NCBI GenBank assembly: GCA_963281255.1 | Contig: OY725488.1 | Coordinates: 2,021,986 to 2,085,985 of the forward strand | Direction of reading: 5' to 3' | Source of the DNA: Aphrocallistes beatrix | Lineage: Eukaryota > Porifera > Hexactinellida > Sceptrulophora > Aphrocallistidae | Length of the DNA: 64,000 nt | In this document: piece by piece, positions 11,468-23,047 of the stretch | Layout of the letters: every line of letters starts with the position of its first letter | Position numbering within the stretch: the first letter of the stretch is position 1 | The notes under the pieces: generated by a model | What the model saw: only the letters and a program-made list of their open reading frames with translations | Databases searched by the model: none | What the model was told of the DNA's origin: nothing | Program-made: the position numbers and the translations under genes

Positions 11468-11880
11468 AATAGTATATTTTATCGAAAAAATCGCACATTT
11501 TATAGCTTCCCTAGTGGGAGAGAAAATCCGATGATTTTTAAAATTTTCGAAAAATTAAAATTGACCGACGGGACCGCCCCGGAAAATCTAGATACCTAAT
11601 TTCCGGGACTGGACAGGATCCCGTCCCGGAAATTATGTAGCTTTTCTGTCCTGTCCCGTTGATTAGGCATCTTGACTTGACTCGTCCCGTCCCGGAAATT
11701 AGGCATGCCCGAGCTACGGCCTTTTTCCGCGAGAATCTAAATTTTAGGCGATTTCGCCACAAAAAGGCGTAACCCAGTCAGCTTTTAATTTTTAAAATTT
11801 TTAAAATCATTGGATTTTCTCTCCCACTCGGGAAGCTATAAAATGTGCGATTTTTCGTCGATAAAATGTACTATTTCAAT
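11468..11880. repeat. Foldback element with GC-rich 'ccgggacgggac' core
   Basis: Left arm (about 11468-11565, including cacattttatagcttccc and gggagagaaaatcc) is the reverse complement of the right arm (about 11785-11875, including ggattttctctcccac and gggaagctataaaatgtg). Between them lies a GC-rich core in which 'taatttccgggac' and its complement 'gtcccggaaatta' recur several times. The same core recurs at about 60275-60393. No TA or longer target duplication could be fixed. Confidence 0.7.
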
Positions 11881-11889
11881 TTTCTGAAC

Positions 11890-12574
11890 ACCACATGGTG
11901 CTTGGTCGGAATTTATGATGTTGGGTCATACAATCACATCACCTTGGCTTGCTCGACAAATTATTAGATCATGTGGTTTGAAATTTTTTGGTTAGCAAAC
12001 CGATAGTGCTGTCCCAAAATATGCTATTTGGTTTGATGTGGCGAGTATAAATCACGAAATATTCCCGATACGCTTATAGAAAATCAAAAATTAGAAAAAA
12101 ATGCAAACATTTTCCATGATAGTCGCTGAGATCTAAGTCTAGAATTAAATATATTATTAAGTAATTTTCAGAGGGAGAAATTTTAAGATATATAAAAATA
12201 AAGCTTATGTCCCAAAATATGCACATTTTGAATCAAAATCTGAAATTTTCATTCATCATATTTATAGTCTGAATAGAAATTTATGTGCCAAAAGTCTGAA
12301 ATATGTTAAAACTCGATGATTTTGTCCGAATTAATTGAAGAAGTGGTAAGTGCTAGAAGGTTGACAAGAGCAAACCTTTCCGTTGGAGAGGGAAATGTTT
12401 ACTCAGGCAATATAAGAAATTATAATTAGATTGTACTGTATATATTTTATTAATACATACCAAAATTAAGTATGACATTTATTTTAATATTTAGGTTCTT
12501 ATTAGGTTCTTATAATTGATTCCACTTAACGATTTTGAATCGATGAATATAGTTTAGGTCTTCCACATAGCATA
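11890..12574. other. Non-coding stretch, nothing recognised
   Basis: AT-rich sequence to the left end of the Tc1-like element; no feature is supported. Confidence 0.4.
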
Positions 12575-13905
12575 CAGGTGTCTCAAAATTATTGCCCTAT
12601 TATACTTCTGTACAAATTAGGATTAGAACGCTACTTTAAATGAGTATAAACTTCAGCTAAAGTCAGTCAAATATTAATTTATAATTTGTTATTTTACAAA
12701 TTAACAATATATCTGCTTATATTGAAAATTTTGCTTTTTCCCCTTAGTTGTATTGGCCAATATGGATGTTGTTGAAATAAATTACAAGTATAAGTCAAAA
12801 ATCGTGCTTTCGGTATGTTAATTGCTGGTTCTACTCAAATTTATGTTGCAAAGAAACTTGAGAAGGATATTAGAACAATTCGAAGATGGTGGGCAAGGTA
12901 CAATAGTTCAAAAGACTTTGAACATAGAAAGGGAGCAGGAATGCCAAAAAAGCTGCAAAGGCAGTCCAAGATCGTTATACCAAAATCTTTGGGAAAGCGA
13001 CACAAGTCTACTCGCTTTCTCGCAACACAAATCACGAGGAAGTGTCCACCTGTTTCTAAAGACACTGTTAATCATTATTTGACTAAAGAATTGGGAGTTA
13101 GCCTATAACGACCAAAACAGCCAAGAATTATTTCAAAACGGTGAGAAAATAGATTAAACTTCTGTCTGGCAAAGGAAAACTGAAGTATTGCTGACTAGAG
13201 AAATATCCTTTGGTCTGATTAATCTTCATTTGAGCTCATTCATCCAACAAATCGCCAAAATGATATAATTCGGGCATGTGATGGCACAAATATTATCCCA
13301 CAAGAAAGAGTAAATTTCCTCCGCAATTTATGGTTTGGGGGATGGTGAGCTTTAGATCTATATCGAAATTACACTGCGTCCCTCCCAAACAAACTGTAAA
13401 CACAGTCTACTATACGTATAGATGAGATACTGGCAAAGTCCTGTTTAGATACCCTAAATAGAACTAATGAGAATGGGTCTGTTTTGAAGAGAAAAATGCT
13501 CCAAAGCATGTCAAAAGTTGTTTTATTGCAGGACGGTGCTCCTGCTCACATACCCAAGATGACTCATGTTGGTTGCAAAGCGAATCTACCCAACTTTTGG
13601 GGCAAACGCAATGGCCAGGGAATTCTCCATACTTAAACCCGATTGAGAACTCATGGGGCTATCTTCAGGAAGAGCTGAACAAGATGGACACTGCAAAAAC
13701 TATTTCCGAGCTAAAAATGCAACTCGAATCTGCTTGGGGAACTCTAAAACCAAAATATTTGCAGACCTTGGTAGATGGGATGCCCGAAAGAATTAAAATT
13801 TGCATAAAATTGATTGGTAATTTTATATCCAAATGTAATATCGTATATACCTTTAAAAAATATTTTATAGATAAAAATAATAGGGCAGTAATTTTAAACA
13901 CTCTG
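12575..13905 (+). mobile_element. Tc1-like DNA transposon
   Basis: The ends are 'caggtgtctcaaaattattg' on the left and its imperfect reverse complement (cagtaattttaaacactctg) on the right. Both carry a shared inner block around 'gccctattat'. TA flanks both ends (12573-12574 and 13906-13907). The length of 1331 bp is normal for Tc1/mariner. A degenerate transposase lies inside on the + strand. Confidence 0.85.
12763..13860 (+). pseudogene. Tc1-like transposase pseudogene
   Basis: The N-terminal helix-turn-helix region is in 12815-13108 (AKKLEKDIRTIRRWWARY, then KRHKSTRFLATQITR). The first catalytic segment reads ILWSD followed by a stop near 13220. The second, LLQDGAPAH, is near 13520-13555, and the third, NSPYLNPIENSWGYL, is in the ORF starting 13573. 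Catalytic aspartates and glutamate are therefore still visible, but in different frames with several stops between. The probable start is near 12763 (MDVVEINYKYK), with a frameshift before the long N-terminal ORF. Not functional. Confidence 0.85.
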
Positions 13906-13907
13906 TA

Positions 13908-14319
13908 GAGACTGCGGTACGACTGATCATTATTTATAACACATTTCCCATGGAAAACCAATGGAACATGGTTTATTGACAAAAAAGTCAGTAAAACTAC
14001 ATTTCTGCTGATTTATTAAATATTTTGTATTAGATTGTTAGTAAATATCCAACATCTACAAATTAGAATTTTTTGATTAGTTATTTATAGTTGCATATTT
14101 TCATGGCACAATACCCGAAAAAACAGTAAAATCGCCAATTCAAAATTTTTGTCAATCATTTTACTTGAAAAGTCAGTATATACTGAAATAATTACGTTTG
14201 CTTTTTAGTTCAGTTATACAGTAGATTAATACTAATTTTCGAATAATACGAACATTTTCCAAGGTTCATTGGGGTTCGTATTAACGAGTCTACATAAGGT
14301 AATCGACTATACAAATTCA
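13908..14319. other. Non-coding stretch, nothing recognised
   Basis: It lies between the Tc1-like element and a family A copy. No feature is supported. Confidence 0.4.
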
Positions 14320-14600
14320 TTAAAACAAGTGCGCTTTGATAGTTGAATCATATTTGAGATATATCAATATACACATTCTATTAAAATTTCAGCCTTCTAT
14401 CACTTAAAATGGCTGAGTAATGGTCGAAAAACTGAATTTCTAGTTATAAAAAGGTGACAATGACGTCATAATTCTATGATGTGTCGACATTTTCATCTGA
14501 AGTCAGAATTTAGTGGAGGCATAGCCAAAAGGCTCCCACATGCCAAAAATCAGCTTTCTGTGCCTGGCAATTTGTTCAATCAATTCGTTACAGATCGGCA
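14320..14600 (-). repeat. Family A repeat, copy lacking the hairpin region
   Basis: Reverse-oriented family A. A short remnant of the hairpin-side tail (acaagtgcgctt) joins directly to the middle block (cacattctattaaaatttcagcc), so about 200 bp including the hairpins is deleted. One TGACGTCA is present near 14462. It ends at 'caattcgttacagat' without the TA microsatellite. Confidence 0.85.
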
Positions 14601-15786
14601 ATACGTTACATAGTTCAATGAGAATAGTGGGGTTACGTTCCTAGATTATAAAAACGACGCTAGATACAGTTTGCTAAATATGTCATTGATTCAATAGCTG
14701 AGCTGTAATACTGATGCACTGGCATTAGTGAAATGGTAGTAATTAATGAAGTGATGAATGAAAGATATAGGTCCCCTAGTAGCAAACCTAAGTACCATAC
14801 CTAAATAGTAAAATCTAGCCTTTAGAACTAAACCTAAATTGTAGATACGTATAAGGTTGTGGACTTATGGTAATCCATGAAACTACTGAAGAGAGTAACG
14901 AAAACTGCGAATAGCAAAACAAAACTCAAAAAATTTCAGCGAATAGTCGAAACCGCGAATGGCAAACTCGCGAACGGCGAGGTTTGCCTGTATATCTTTC
15001 AATTGATAGATGAATTAATTGATGATAATAAAATTGCTTTTATTAATCAGTAATATAGATTTCAAAGTCACAGGAACAGATACCAACCAAATAGAGTTAA
15101 CCGGGTAGTTTTAGTCTATATACCTGTCTAAGTAGAAAGTCTAACACTGTACAGCTATCCAAGCTTGATTGGTTTGTCCATAAATATAAGTGGGAAAGAT
15201 ATGGGCTCTGACTACGTAAGGTTGGGTCTGAGCTGCACTAGGAGTAGTCTTGCCCCACCTGGCCATTCCCTGGCGACGTTACTAAGTCCGAGCGGAACAA
15301 AATTAGCTGAAATATTTGTTGCACGGTATTACGTTTATTGGGCTAGCTGGACCGAAGTATCACGGACAAAATAATTCATAACAAGCCAACAATATAATAC
15401 ATAGGATAAAATTTACAGTGATTAACTTAGGATAATAGATGAAGAGCAACAATACAAAGAGTGAAACTTCATCAGTAGATTATGTGAAGAAGTACAATCG
15501 TACTCAGTGATAATATATGAGAAACTAAATGGGTACAGCTACCTATTCTCTTCTTAGTTAAATTAGAGGAGTTAAAATGTAGGACGACGGAACGATAGTG
15601 TAGTTTTTGTAGTGAAACTTGGGAATGTTAAATATTACTGTCGTAATATATCGACAACTCATTTTATAACTTTCAAAGTGTGAAATCTTAAATATAAATA
15701 GTAGAAAGAACTGAATTAGGCTTGGTATTCCCGAGATTAACTTTAAATGTGTATTTTCCTAAGTGAAAATATGTCTATATAGTACA
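14601..15786. other. Non-coding stretch with Tigger-like terminal sequence
   Basis: At about 14940-14993 the sequence has 'ccgcgaatggcaaactcgcg' then 'cgaacggcgaggtttgcctg' followed by TA. This matches the ends of the small elements at 25508-25589 and 60500-60583. The opposite end may lie near 14610-14640 but was not resolved. The remainder holds nothing recognised. Confidence 0.4.
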
Positions 15787-15808
15787 TCCTTACTATTAAA
15801 ACTCGATG

Positions 15809-15887
<79 letters not shown>

Positions 15888-16382
15888 GTAACGAATTGAT
15901 TGAAGAAACTGCCTGGCGCAGAAGGCTGATTTTTGGCATGTGGGAGTCTTTTGGCTATGGCTCCAGTAAGTTCTGAGTTCAGAGCAAAATGTCGACTCAT
16001 CATGGAATTATGACGTCATTGTCACATTTTTAAAAGTTAAGCAACACAGTTATTCGGGCATAACTCAGCCATTATAGGAGATAGAAGGCTGAAATTTTAA
16101 TAGAATCTGTCTACTAACATACCTCACATATGATGCGACTTTCATCAAAAAATGATGACTCATCACTTTGTTATGACGTCATCATTACGCATCAAAAATT
16201 TTAAAATTGACAAATTTGGTGATTTTTCGAGTGATATCGATTAGCACAGTAGAACAGACATATTTAGAGATGTTATCTCCCTTATAATTAACCAATGTGA
16301 CTCCAGGCGACCGAAGGGAGCCTCCGGCGGACACGAAGTGTCCGCCAGCCGTGCAGCGCAAGCAAGCGCGAAGCGCGCTTGT
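15787..16382 (+). repeat. Family A repeat, full-length copy
   Basis: This is the best complete copy. It has the terminus 'tccttactattaaaactcg', then a long (TA)n tract (about 15813-15886), 'ctgtaacgaattgattgaag', two TGACGTCA palindromes (about 16011 and 16177), and the hairpin pair (aggcgaccgaagggagcct; ggcggacacgaagtgtccgcc region). It ends with the tail 'gcaagcgcgaagcgcgcttgt'-like sequence. No meaningful ORF is present: the tyrosine/isoleucine run on the - strand is only the translated microsatellite. Confidence 0.9.
15813..15886. repeat. (TA)n microsatellite
   Basis: Uninterrupted TA dinucleotides inside the family A copy. The same position in other copies holds shorter TA tracts, so it is a built-in, expandable part of the repeat. 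Confidence 0.95.
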
Positions 16383-17263
16383 GTGTTAATAAAGGACAGA
16401 TTATTCACAATAATCCTTTTTTCAAATTGTAAAAGTAGGATTTTACACGAAATATCCTACGTATATTAGCCTTTGATATCTCGTTTCTATGTTACAATAT
16501 ATTCCAAAGATCGTATATATAGTTACGTGATAACTATTAAAACATTTACAGTGCACTCCAACACCATGAAGAGATCGTGGATTCGAAATGTGAAAACCGT
16601 CGTGTGAGATTTCGCAGTAGAGCGAATGCACTCCCTGTACAAAAATTTTCATACACTCTAATATTTTCCATTCTAATTGTTGTGATACTCATCCATTATG
16701 AAGTCGAATGCATTTAATCAGTATCATAAATCTGGCTTAAAATTCGTTTCTTCATATTTCAAGTGTTTTGTGGGGAACGCAGCTATAATCGAGAATATGA
16801 GCCAACTGTCTTCCCAAGTATCTCTTTAGCACCGATATTTGGGGATGGATTAGTGAACGAAATATTTTGTTAAACATTGAAATAACAAATAAATCCATTG
16901 AATTCAGTCCTATAGATGAAGCTGGAAATTCAAAGGAGTTGAAATCAGGTTCATCACGAAAATACCCCAAATGACACTTTTTATAAAGTCATCAAAATAT
17001 CAGAACCAAATCATTGCCAATTCCCTTATCTGAACTTTTTCTCTATAATTTTTCCATGTTTAATGGAAATATGTCATGACTAAATTTCTCCAGGATGTAT
17101 GGAGTTTGGAATGATTATTGGAAAACCATTGGTCCCAGATGCTCGATTCTAGTTACTTCCCGCGACACATTTTTTCTTCACAAACTTTGCCTTGAATTGA
17201 ATAAAATTTCACAAAATCGTTCAGGATATTCTATCTACAATGTCCATGATTGCCTAAATAATT
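16383..17263. other. Non-coding stretch, nothing recognised
   Basis: Short ORFs here show no domain or codon signal. No repeats shared with the rest of the window were noticed. Confidence 0.4.
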
Positions 17264-17480
17264 CTTACTATTAAAACTCGATTAATGTTTGTTTATTTTG
17301 GCTATGGCTCAACTAAGTTCTAACCTCAGACAAAAATGTCAACTCATCATTAAATTATCACGTCATTGTAACCTTTTTTATAATTAGAATGTGTACGTAT
17401 ATTAATATATCTCAAATATGATACAACTCTCATCCAAAAATGATGACTCATCACTCTGTTATAACGCCATCAGGACGCAA
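17264..17480 (+). repeat. Family A repeat, internally deleted copy
   Basis: It begins 'cttactattaaaactcgatt' and jumps directly to 'ttggctatggctcaactaag', so the TA tract and adjoining block are missing. It ends in the middle block near the second, mutated palindrome (gttataacgccatc). Confidence 0.8.
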
Positions 17481-17485
17481 TGTGG

Positions 17486-17626
17486 GCCGCCTGTTGGACA
17501 GCGCTGGTCTAACACAACTAATTTTTTAAACCTACAATTTAGACTTTGGTAGGACCTGGGGATGCGTCCTCAAATTTCTAGTTCATAAGGGCCGCACAGG
17601 CTGAATTAGGTTACGAACCACTGCCG
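17486..17626. repeat. Possible hAT-type MITE remnant
   Basis: 'gggccgc' blocks occur near both ends and 'ggttacgaaccactg' at the right resembles a hAT terminal repeat. The left end is too diverged to confirm and no 8-bp duplication was found. Confidence 0.25.
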
Positions 17627-17627
17627 T

Positions 17628-19033
17628 AAGGGCATCTCCCTACAAGATTTGTACAAAGATCAATAATGTTTTTACAAATCCTGCTGTTGTGACGCCACAA
17701 TCCCAGATTTTGCTTCAAAACCAGTAGATCGTTTTCGGAATGTAGAATTACCCTTAAATACTAATTTTCAGCTTTATACTGTGTATGGTCTTTCCTATTG
17801 CTTATAGACTATCAAAGAAATAAGCAAACATTCAGCTAAAATTTGGAAACTAATGACACGTAGTATAGTTGGGTAGTAATAATAGAAAAAATATCTTTTT
17901 CAAATCTATTCAAATAAATCAGAAATTTTCTTAGGATTGGACATACAATAAAGCTTATCATATTGTTATCATTATATTTGGTTTATGAGATTTTAATATC
18001 ACAAATTAATACTCGTGATGTAAATGAGTAATACCCATGGTAAAAATGTAGAATGCTCATGAAATGTATCTGATCCCGTTGTATTCTCCGTTCTCATCCT
18101 CAGTCACCACTTTAGAAACTAAAATTCCTTCCATTAAGTCATTTTCACACTGTTAGTCTCTACATTTAGACTTTGTAATGCTTGATAATCTTTCTGACAG
18201 TCATCCACATCTAACTAGACGTAGTCATTTCAAAGCGCCATATGCTTACTCAAACTAGAATAGAAGTACTCCCTCTACATTCCCATACCAAATCGGAATA
18301 CCATTTTGCTATTGAAGTTGTTATAATAAAATAATAACTGCTAATTTTCGGTTCTTTCCTAGTTTTGAACTCTGAAAGTTGGCACATTCCTCTCACTGCT
18401 TGCGATTTAAAAATATAACCGATATACCCATCAAAAGTCTGGGAATAGAATCCTGTATGAATCTCATTAATATTTTTGGTATGGAATTATCTGAAATAAT
18501 AACTTAAATTAATAAAACACCGATTTTGATCCAACGCAAAATCTTGTCAAAATTGTCAAAATTGCTAAAAATAAAATTCCTCGGGTGTTTTGGTGTGAAT
18601 TTTTAACAATTTTCAAAATTTCAAAAATCTGTCAGTTCATTAGTTAGATAATCGATTTATGAATGAATTTGAAAAGTTTCTAAAGGATTGTAAGCATATT
18701 GTGTCCAATTTCATCCTTGTAAAATGAACAATTTTTTAAAAAAAAATTTATCTGTTGAATTATTTCAATTATTAATGCAGTTTTGCAGATAAATCTGCGA
18801 TTCAAATCTGCACTGAAAAAATTAAATGAATCGGTTGATAAAGTCAAAAGTTAGCAATTATAGGAAAGGCCAACCTTAAATATGTATCCAAATGTGGATA
18901 TCACGCTAAATAATGAATACAATTCTCGTTAATAATGTGTACAGAAAAATTGGAGAACTTTTGATAATTACTTTGAAAGTTCTGGCCTTGGAGCTCACAG
19001 ATTTGGTCAAAAAACCCCATTTAGGGTCCAAAA
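17628..19033. other. Non-coding stretch, nothing recognised
   Basis: AT-rich; includes poly-A/T runs near 18735. No gene or shared repeat is supported. Confidence 0.4.
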
Positions 19034-19041
19034 AGAGATAT

Positions 19042-21425
19042 CAGGGTTGAGTTCAAGTACAATTGTACTTTTTTTGAGTACTTGTACTTGTACTTAAGTG
19101 CTTTCGCCATTTTTTTGTTGTACACGGACTTGTAATTGTACTTAAGTACTTTCTTGTTGTCCTTCACTTTTTATATTAGTATGAAATGAATACTATCAAT
19201 ATATTTCCAACACAATATTTATTTTTGTCACAAGAAGATGTAGAAGTTATTAGTACTATACGTATAACAAAAGTGTCAAATTCTAAACAATGATCCAGCT
19301 ATTGTTGATGACTAACATATAATGTAATTCGTCAAGTTAATTTGTTATTTACTTTATCTTCAAACAATAATATTTCCAGGATGGCAAGTAGAGATATACC
19401 CCATATTCTGAAGAATTTTGACTTTCCAGATGATTTAAGTGGTAATTTTAAAGCGAAGTGTAGGTATTGTCATAAAGATATTTCTGGTTGTATGAGATCT
19501 ACATCGAATTTCATCAAACATATCAAGCGTAATCACTTACTTAAGTACCAGGAATTTAAGGATCACAAAGAGCCAGAAAGTGAAACTCAACAGAAACTTA
19601 ACATTTTCTCCACTTCGAGCAATAAATATTCCTCTCAAGATGCACACCAGCTTGCTATCAATGATGCACTTGTAAATTTTATTGCAGGAGACCTGATTCC
19701 ACTTTCTATTGTAGAAAGCACGAGATTTCATTCTTTTATTGGGAGGTTAGATCCTAAATACCAACTGTCCACTCGAAAGCATCTCTCCAATAAAATCATA
19801 AAAGAGAAATATATTATATTGCGAGAAAACCTCACAAAAGAATTTGAAAAGGTTCATAGCGTATCTCTAACTACTGATCTTTGGTCTAATAGGCAAATGA
19901 GGAGCTACATTGGTATCACAGGACATTATATTCTGAATTGGAGAATGAATTCTGTAATGGGGCATGTCATCGATTTCAAGGGAGACATTCGGCATGCAAT
20001 ATATATAGTATATATGAAGTATTCCAAGGTTTTAGTAGTAGTTTCATACAAAATTTGTAATAAAATTTCATCAATTATTACCGATAACGCATCTAATATG
20101 GTAAAGGCGTTTAGTCTTTCTGGATACATAAATACCTACCAGGAGTCAGATGGTAGTGAAAGTGAGGATGATAATGATAATCATAGCGAACAAATTTTTG
20201 ATTATGAAGAAGATGTTCTTGACCTACTCCTTCCAACTCGTAGCTCGTGCTTTGCACACACTCTCCAACTTGTAGTAAAAGATGGCCTAAATAACGCAAG
20301 TTTACCAAAGTTATATCCAAGGTATCGACGATTGTATCATTTGTTCACAAATCAAATATTGCCGCAGAAATACTCGAAAGTGAGAAAAGGCTACAATCTA
20401 GTGTCCCTACTCGCTGGAACTCACAGCTACTCATGATCAAATCCATCCTTGCAGTAGATAAAGACAAACTCAACTCCCTTGACACAACAAAGTTAGCCTC
20501 CTATGAACTGAATTCTTTGAAAGATTTTGTCGAAATTTTATCCCCTTTTGAGGAGGCAACTAATATCGCTCAAATTGAAAACAAAATTTCCTCTAGTTTA
20601 GTCATCCCATGCATTCGAGGTTTACGTATACAATTACAATTTTTATGCACAAAATATTCCAATAGTCTCGTAAAATCCCTTGCTTATTCACTTGAACGTC
20701 GCCTTTCTGTGTATGAGAATGAGGAAATATACACTATAGCATGTACCTTAGATCCTCGTTTTAAATTCAAGTGGTGTAAGAATGAAAGTGAACGATGTTA
20801 TCAAAAAGGTGTCTTCTTGTCTAAGATGCCTTCTATTGGAATAACAATACCTCCCTCACCAATAATTATAGAAAATTTAGAAATCAATAGTGAATCCACA
20901 AAGCCAAACAGGAATTCACTATTTTCATTTATGGAGTATGATGAAGAGCACACAACTATTCATAGCACTAATGAACTAGATGATTATCTTATCAAGCATA
21001 CCATTCCTGATGATTCGGACCCATTATCTTTTTGGAAAGACAATGAAAGCATCTATCCAAACCTTACAGAATTAGCAAAGAAATACTTAGCAATACCTGC
21101 ATCATCTGCACCGGTTGAACGGCTTTTTAGTATCGGTGGGAAAATTTTTCGTCTGGATAGGTGCAATCTGTCTGACGAAAGATTTGAAACATTGATGTTC
21201 CTCAAATCCCATCTCAAATAAAGTAGTGATACTTTGTAGTGATACTTAGTACTATATTAGGATTTTGTGTTAGTGTCCCGTACTACTTCAACATTCAATT
21301 AAATAAATGTGTGTAATATTATTTAAACCATTTTGCGCTATTAGTACAAGAGATTTATCATAAGAGCTTGGAAAGTACTTGTACTTGTACTTAAGTACTT
21401 ACAGAAGTACTTGAACCCAACCCTG
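19042..21425 (+). mobile_element. Nearly intact hAT element with perfect 8-bp target duplication
   Basis: The ends 'cagggttgagttcaagtac' and 'gtacttgaacccaaccctg' are inverted repeats. Subterminal regions are rich in agtactt repeats on both sides, the usual hAT transposase-binding pattern. The flanking octamer agagatat is perfectly duplicated (19034-19041 and 21426-21433), so the insertion has not been eroded and is probably young. The length is 2384 bp. The internal transposase is nearly complete but carries a frameshift. Confidence 0.95.
19381..21221 (+). pseudogene. hAT transposase, one clear frameshift (ZBED/hAT type)
   Basis: The chosen start is the ATG at 19381 (MASRDIPHILKNFDFPD), which matches the start of the copy at 2171; an upstream ATG at 19342 is in frame, but 'tttccagg' just before 19381 could be a splice acceptor. 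Domains in order: a BED-like zinc finger (CRYCHKDISGC and HIKRNH); the RNase H-like catalytic core with LTTDLWSNRQM and IITDNASNMV aspartates; CFAHTLQLVVKDG; the helical region; and the C-terminal dimerisation block with ASSAPVERLFSIGG containing the expected glutamate. The first ORF ends at 20436 in an out-of-frame tail. The correct reading resumes in the +1 frame from about 20310, and the second ORF (20433-21221) completes the protein. A stretch near 19995-20060 also reads better in another frame, suggesting a compensating indel pair. Probably inactive, but only recently. Confidence 0.92.
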
Positions 21426-21433
21426 AGAGATAT

Positions 21434-22566
21434 CTCTCTATCTCTGTAAATATAAGCCCAAATTCTTAGTTCTCACTTCCTTATGTTCTTTTTATGAGGG
21501 TACATATATGATTCATTGATTATAATAGCACTACATCCTATGGAATGTAAGGTTAGAATTTTTTATATGATGACGTAGCATTTTTTGAAAATCCTAACTT
21601 GGAAACTTAAAAGTCGTAGACTTTCGTTCTAACTTCTTAATATACTTTTTGGAAGCTCTTTATTCATTCTAAACTGATAGATTATACTTCGTAGTGCTAG
21701 GAATATGAATTATTATTCAGTTATCTCAAAATATTCGGGGTTAGGGGCCTCAAGGAAATTTGTGGATTTTCAGTGTACTTTTGCTATTTCACGTAAATAT
21801 TTGGTTCAAAATGCCTAAATCATCAGTATAAATGCGAATAAATACCTGTGAATGCATTTGTTCATTTTTAATAACTCATTTTACATTGTTCTTAACACCT
21901 AAACTTAAAATCTCTATATCTCGGGACTTTAAAATTTCAAAATTGACCGTCTTTACAGAATTTTAAGTCAAAATTGGTTTGAGATAGAGGTTTGAAAATT
22001 TCAAGAGTTGTTCCATATCATTAGGCGATGAACGTAGGACCACTTTATCTTCGATATCTTATAACTTGTGATTTTATTACTGATTTCCCAAAAAAAAAAG
22101 AAATATTTCGCCGTTTTTTGGCCCTTTTTTTTCGGACACCGATAAAATTTACAATTTTTGTCTTTTTAACTTTCTTTTGGTCCTATGAAGTGGCAATTAT
22201 GATAGACTATCTATGATTCGAATTTTATGCATTTGTTTCCTTGGTATGTCCTAAACAATTCCTTGAGTGGCCGGATTTCTACCATTAAGATGTGCTAGCG
22301 ATAAACGAAAAAAACATACTTTGAGAGACTGTATCTCAAAAACTAGAAATGAGAATCAAAAATGGTTTGGAATGTGCAAGTATTTATTGACGGAGATACC
22401 TGCCCACGCTTAACATCTCTTATAGCTCTACTTTCATCGTATGCTGTAAGCCAAATCATATTATTTTTCGAGGGCAGTATCCTTAAATGCATAACCATCA
22501 ACTGTAGTTTCCTTTACAGCTAGGCGGAGAACATTTGTTGGTCATACTTTGCTAATTAAACATGTA
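21434..22566. other. Non-coding stretch, nothing recognised
   Basis: Contains short homopolymer runs (for example near 22089) but no supported gene or repeat. Confidence 0.4.
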
Positions 22567-23045
22567 CAGTACCCGAACAAAAGTATTCGACCACCACAGA
22601 AACCGCCATAGAAATAGTATCACGTAAAGTAGGTCTATTCATAAAGGGATATGTTCTCAAACTGTATTGATTATTCTATTTTTTATTTCAAATTCGTAAA
22701 CTACACATTCTAATTACTCATAATTGATAGCCTCAGCTTAATTACTAACTCATAAGTTAATAAATATCATCAATTGCTACTTGATGCTTCTTGTCCCAAG
22801 TCACAGCCATTATATATAATGGCGTTTAGTGACACAAAGGGGCATGGTTGATAATTTTCAACATAAGAATAAGTATTTGAGTTGAAACTCTCAATTATGG
22901 GTAATTAGAATGTGTAGATTCCGAATTTGAACTAAAAAGGAGAGTATTTTCTACTGTTTAAGCACATGTTCCTTTTTAAAGATCTAATTTAATACTATTT
23001 GTATGGAAGTTTTCGTGATGGTCGAATACTTTTGTCCGGGTAGTG
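22567..23045. mobile_element. Tc1-type hairpin MITE ('acccgaacaaaagtattcg' family), copy 1
   Basis: Ends 'cagtacccgaacaaaagtat' and 'atacttttgtccgggtagtg' are inverted and flanked by TA (22565-22566 and 23046-23047). The arms stay complementary far inward (tacacattctaatta versus taattagaatgtgta), so the whole 479 bp can fold on itself. It is non-coding. A gap-truncated second copy lies at 60603-60951. Confidence 0.85.
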
Positions 23046-23047
23046 TA

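Noticed and set aside
15743..16003. ORF with a long Ile-Tyr run on the minus strand
   Set aside because: It is the translated (TA)n microsatellite of a family A repeat and has no counterpart in other copies.
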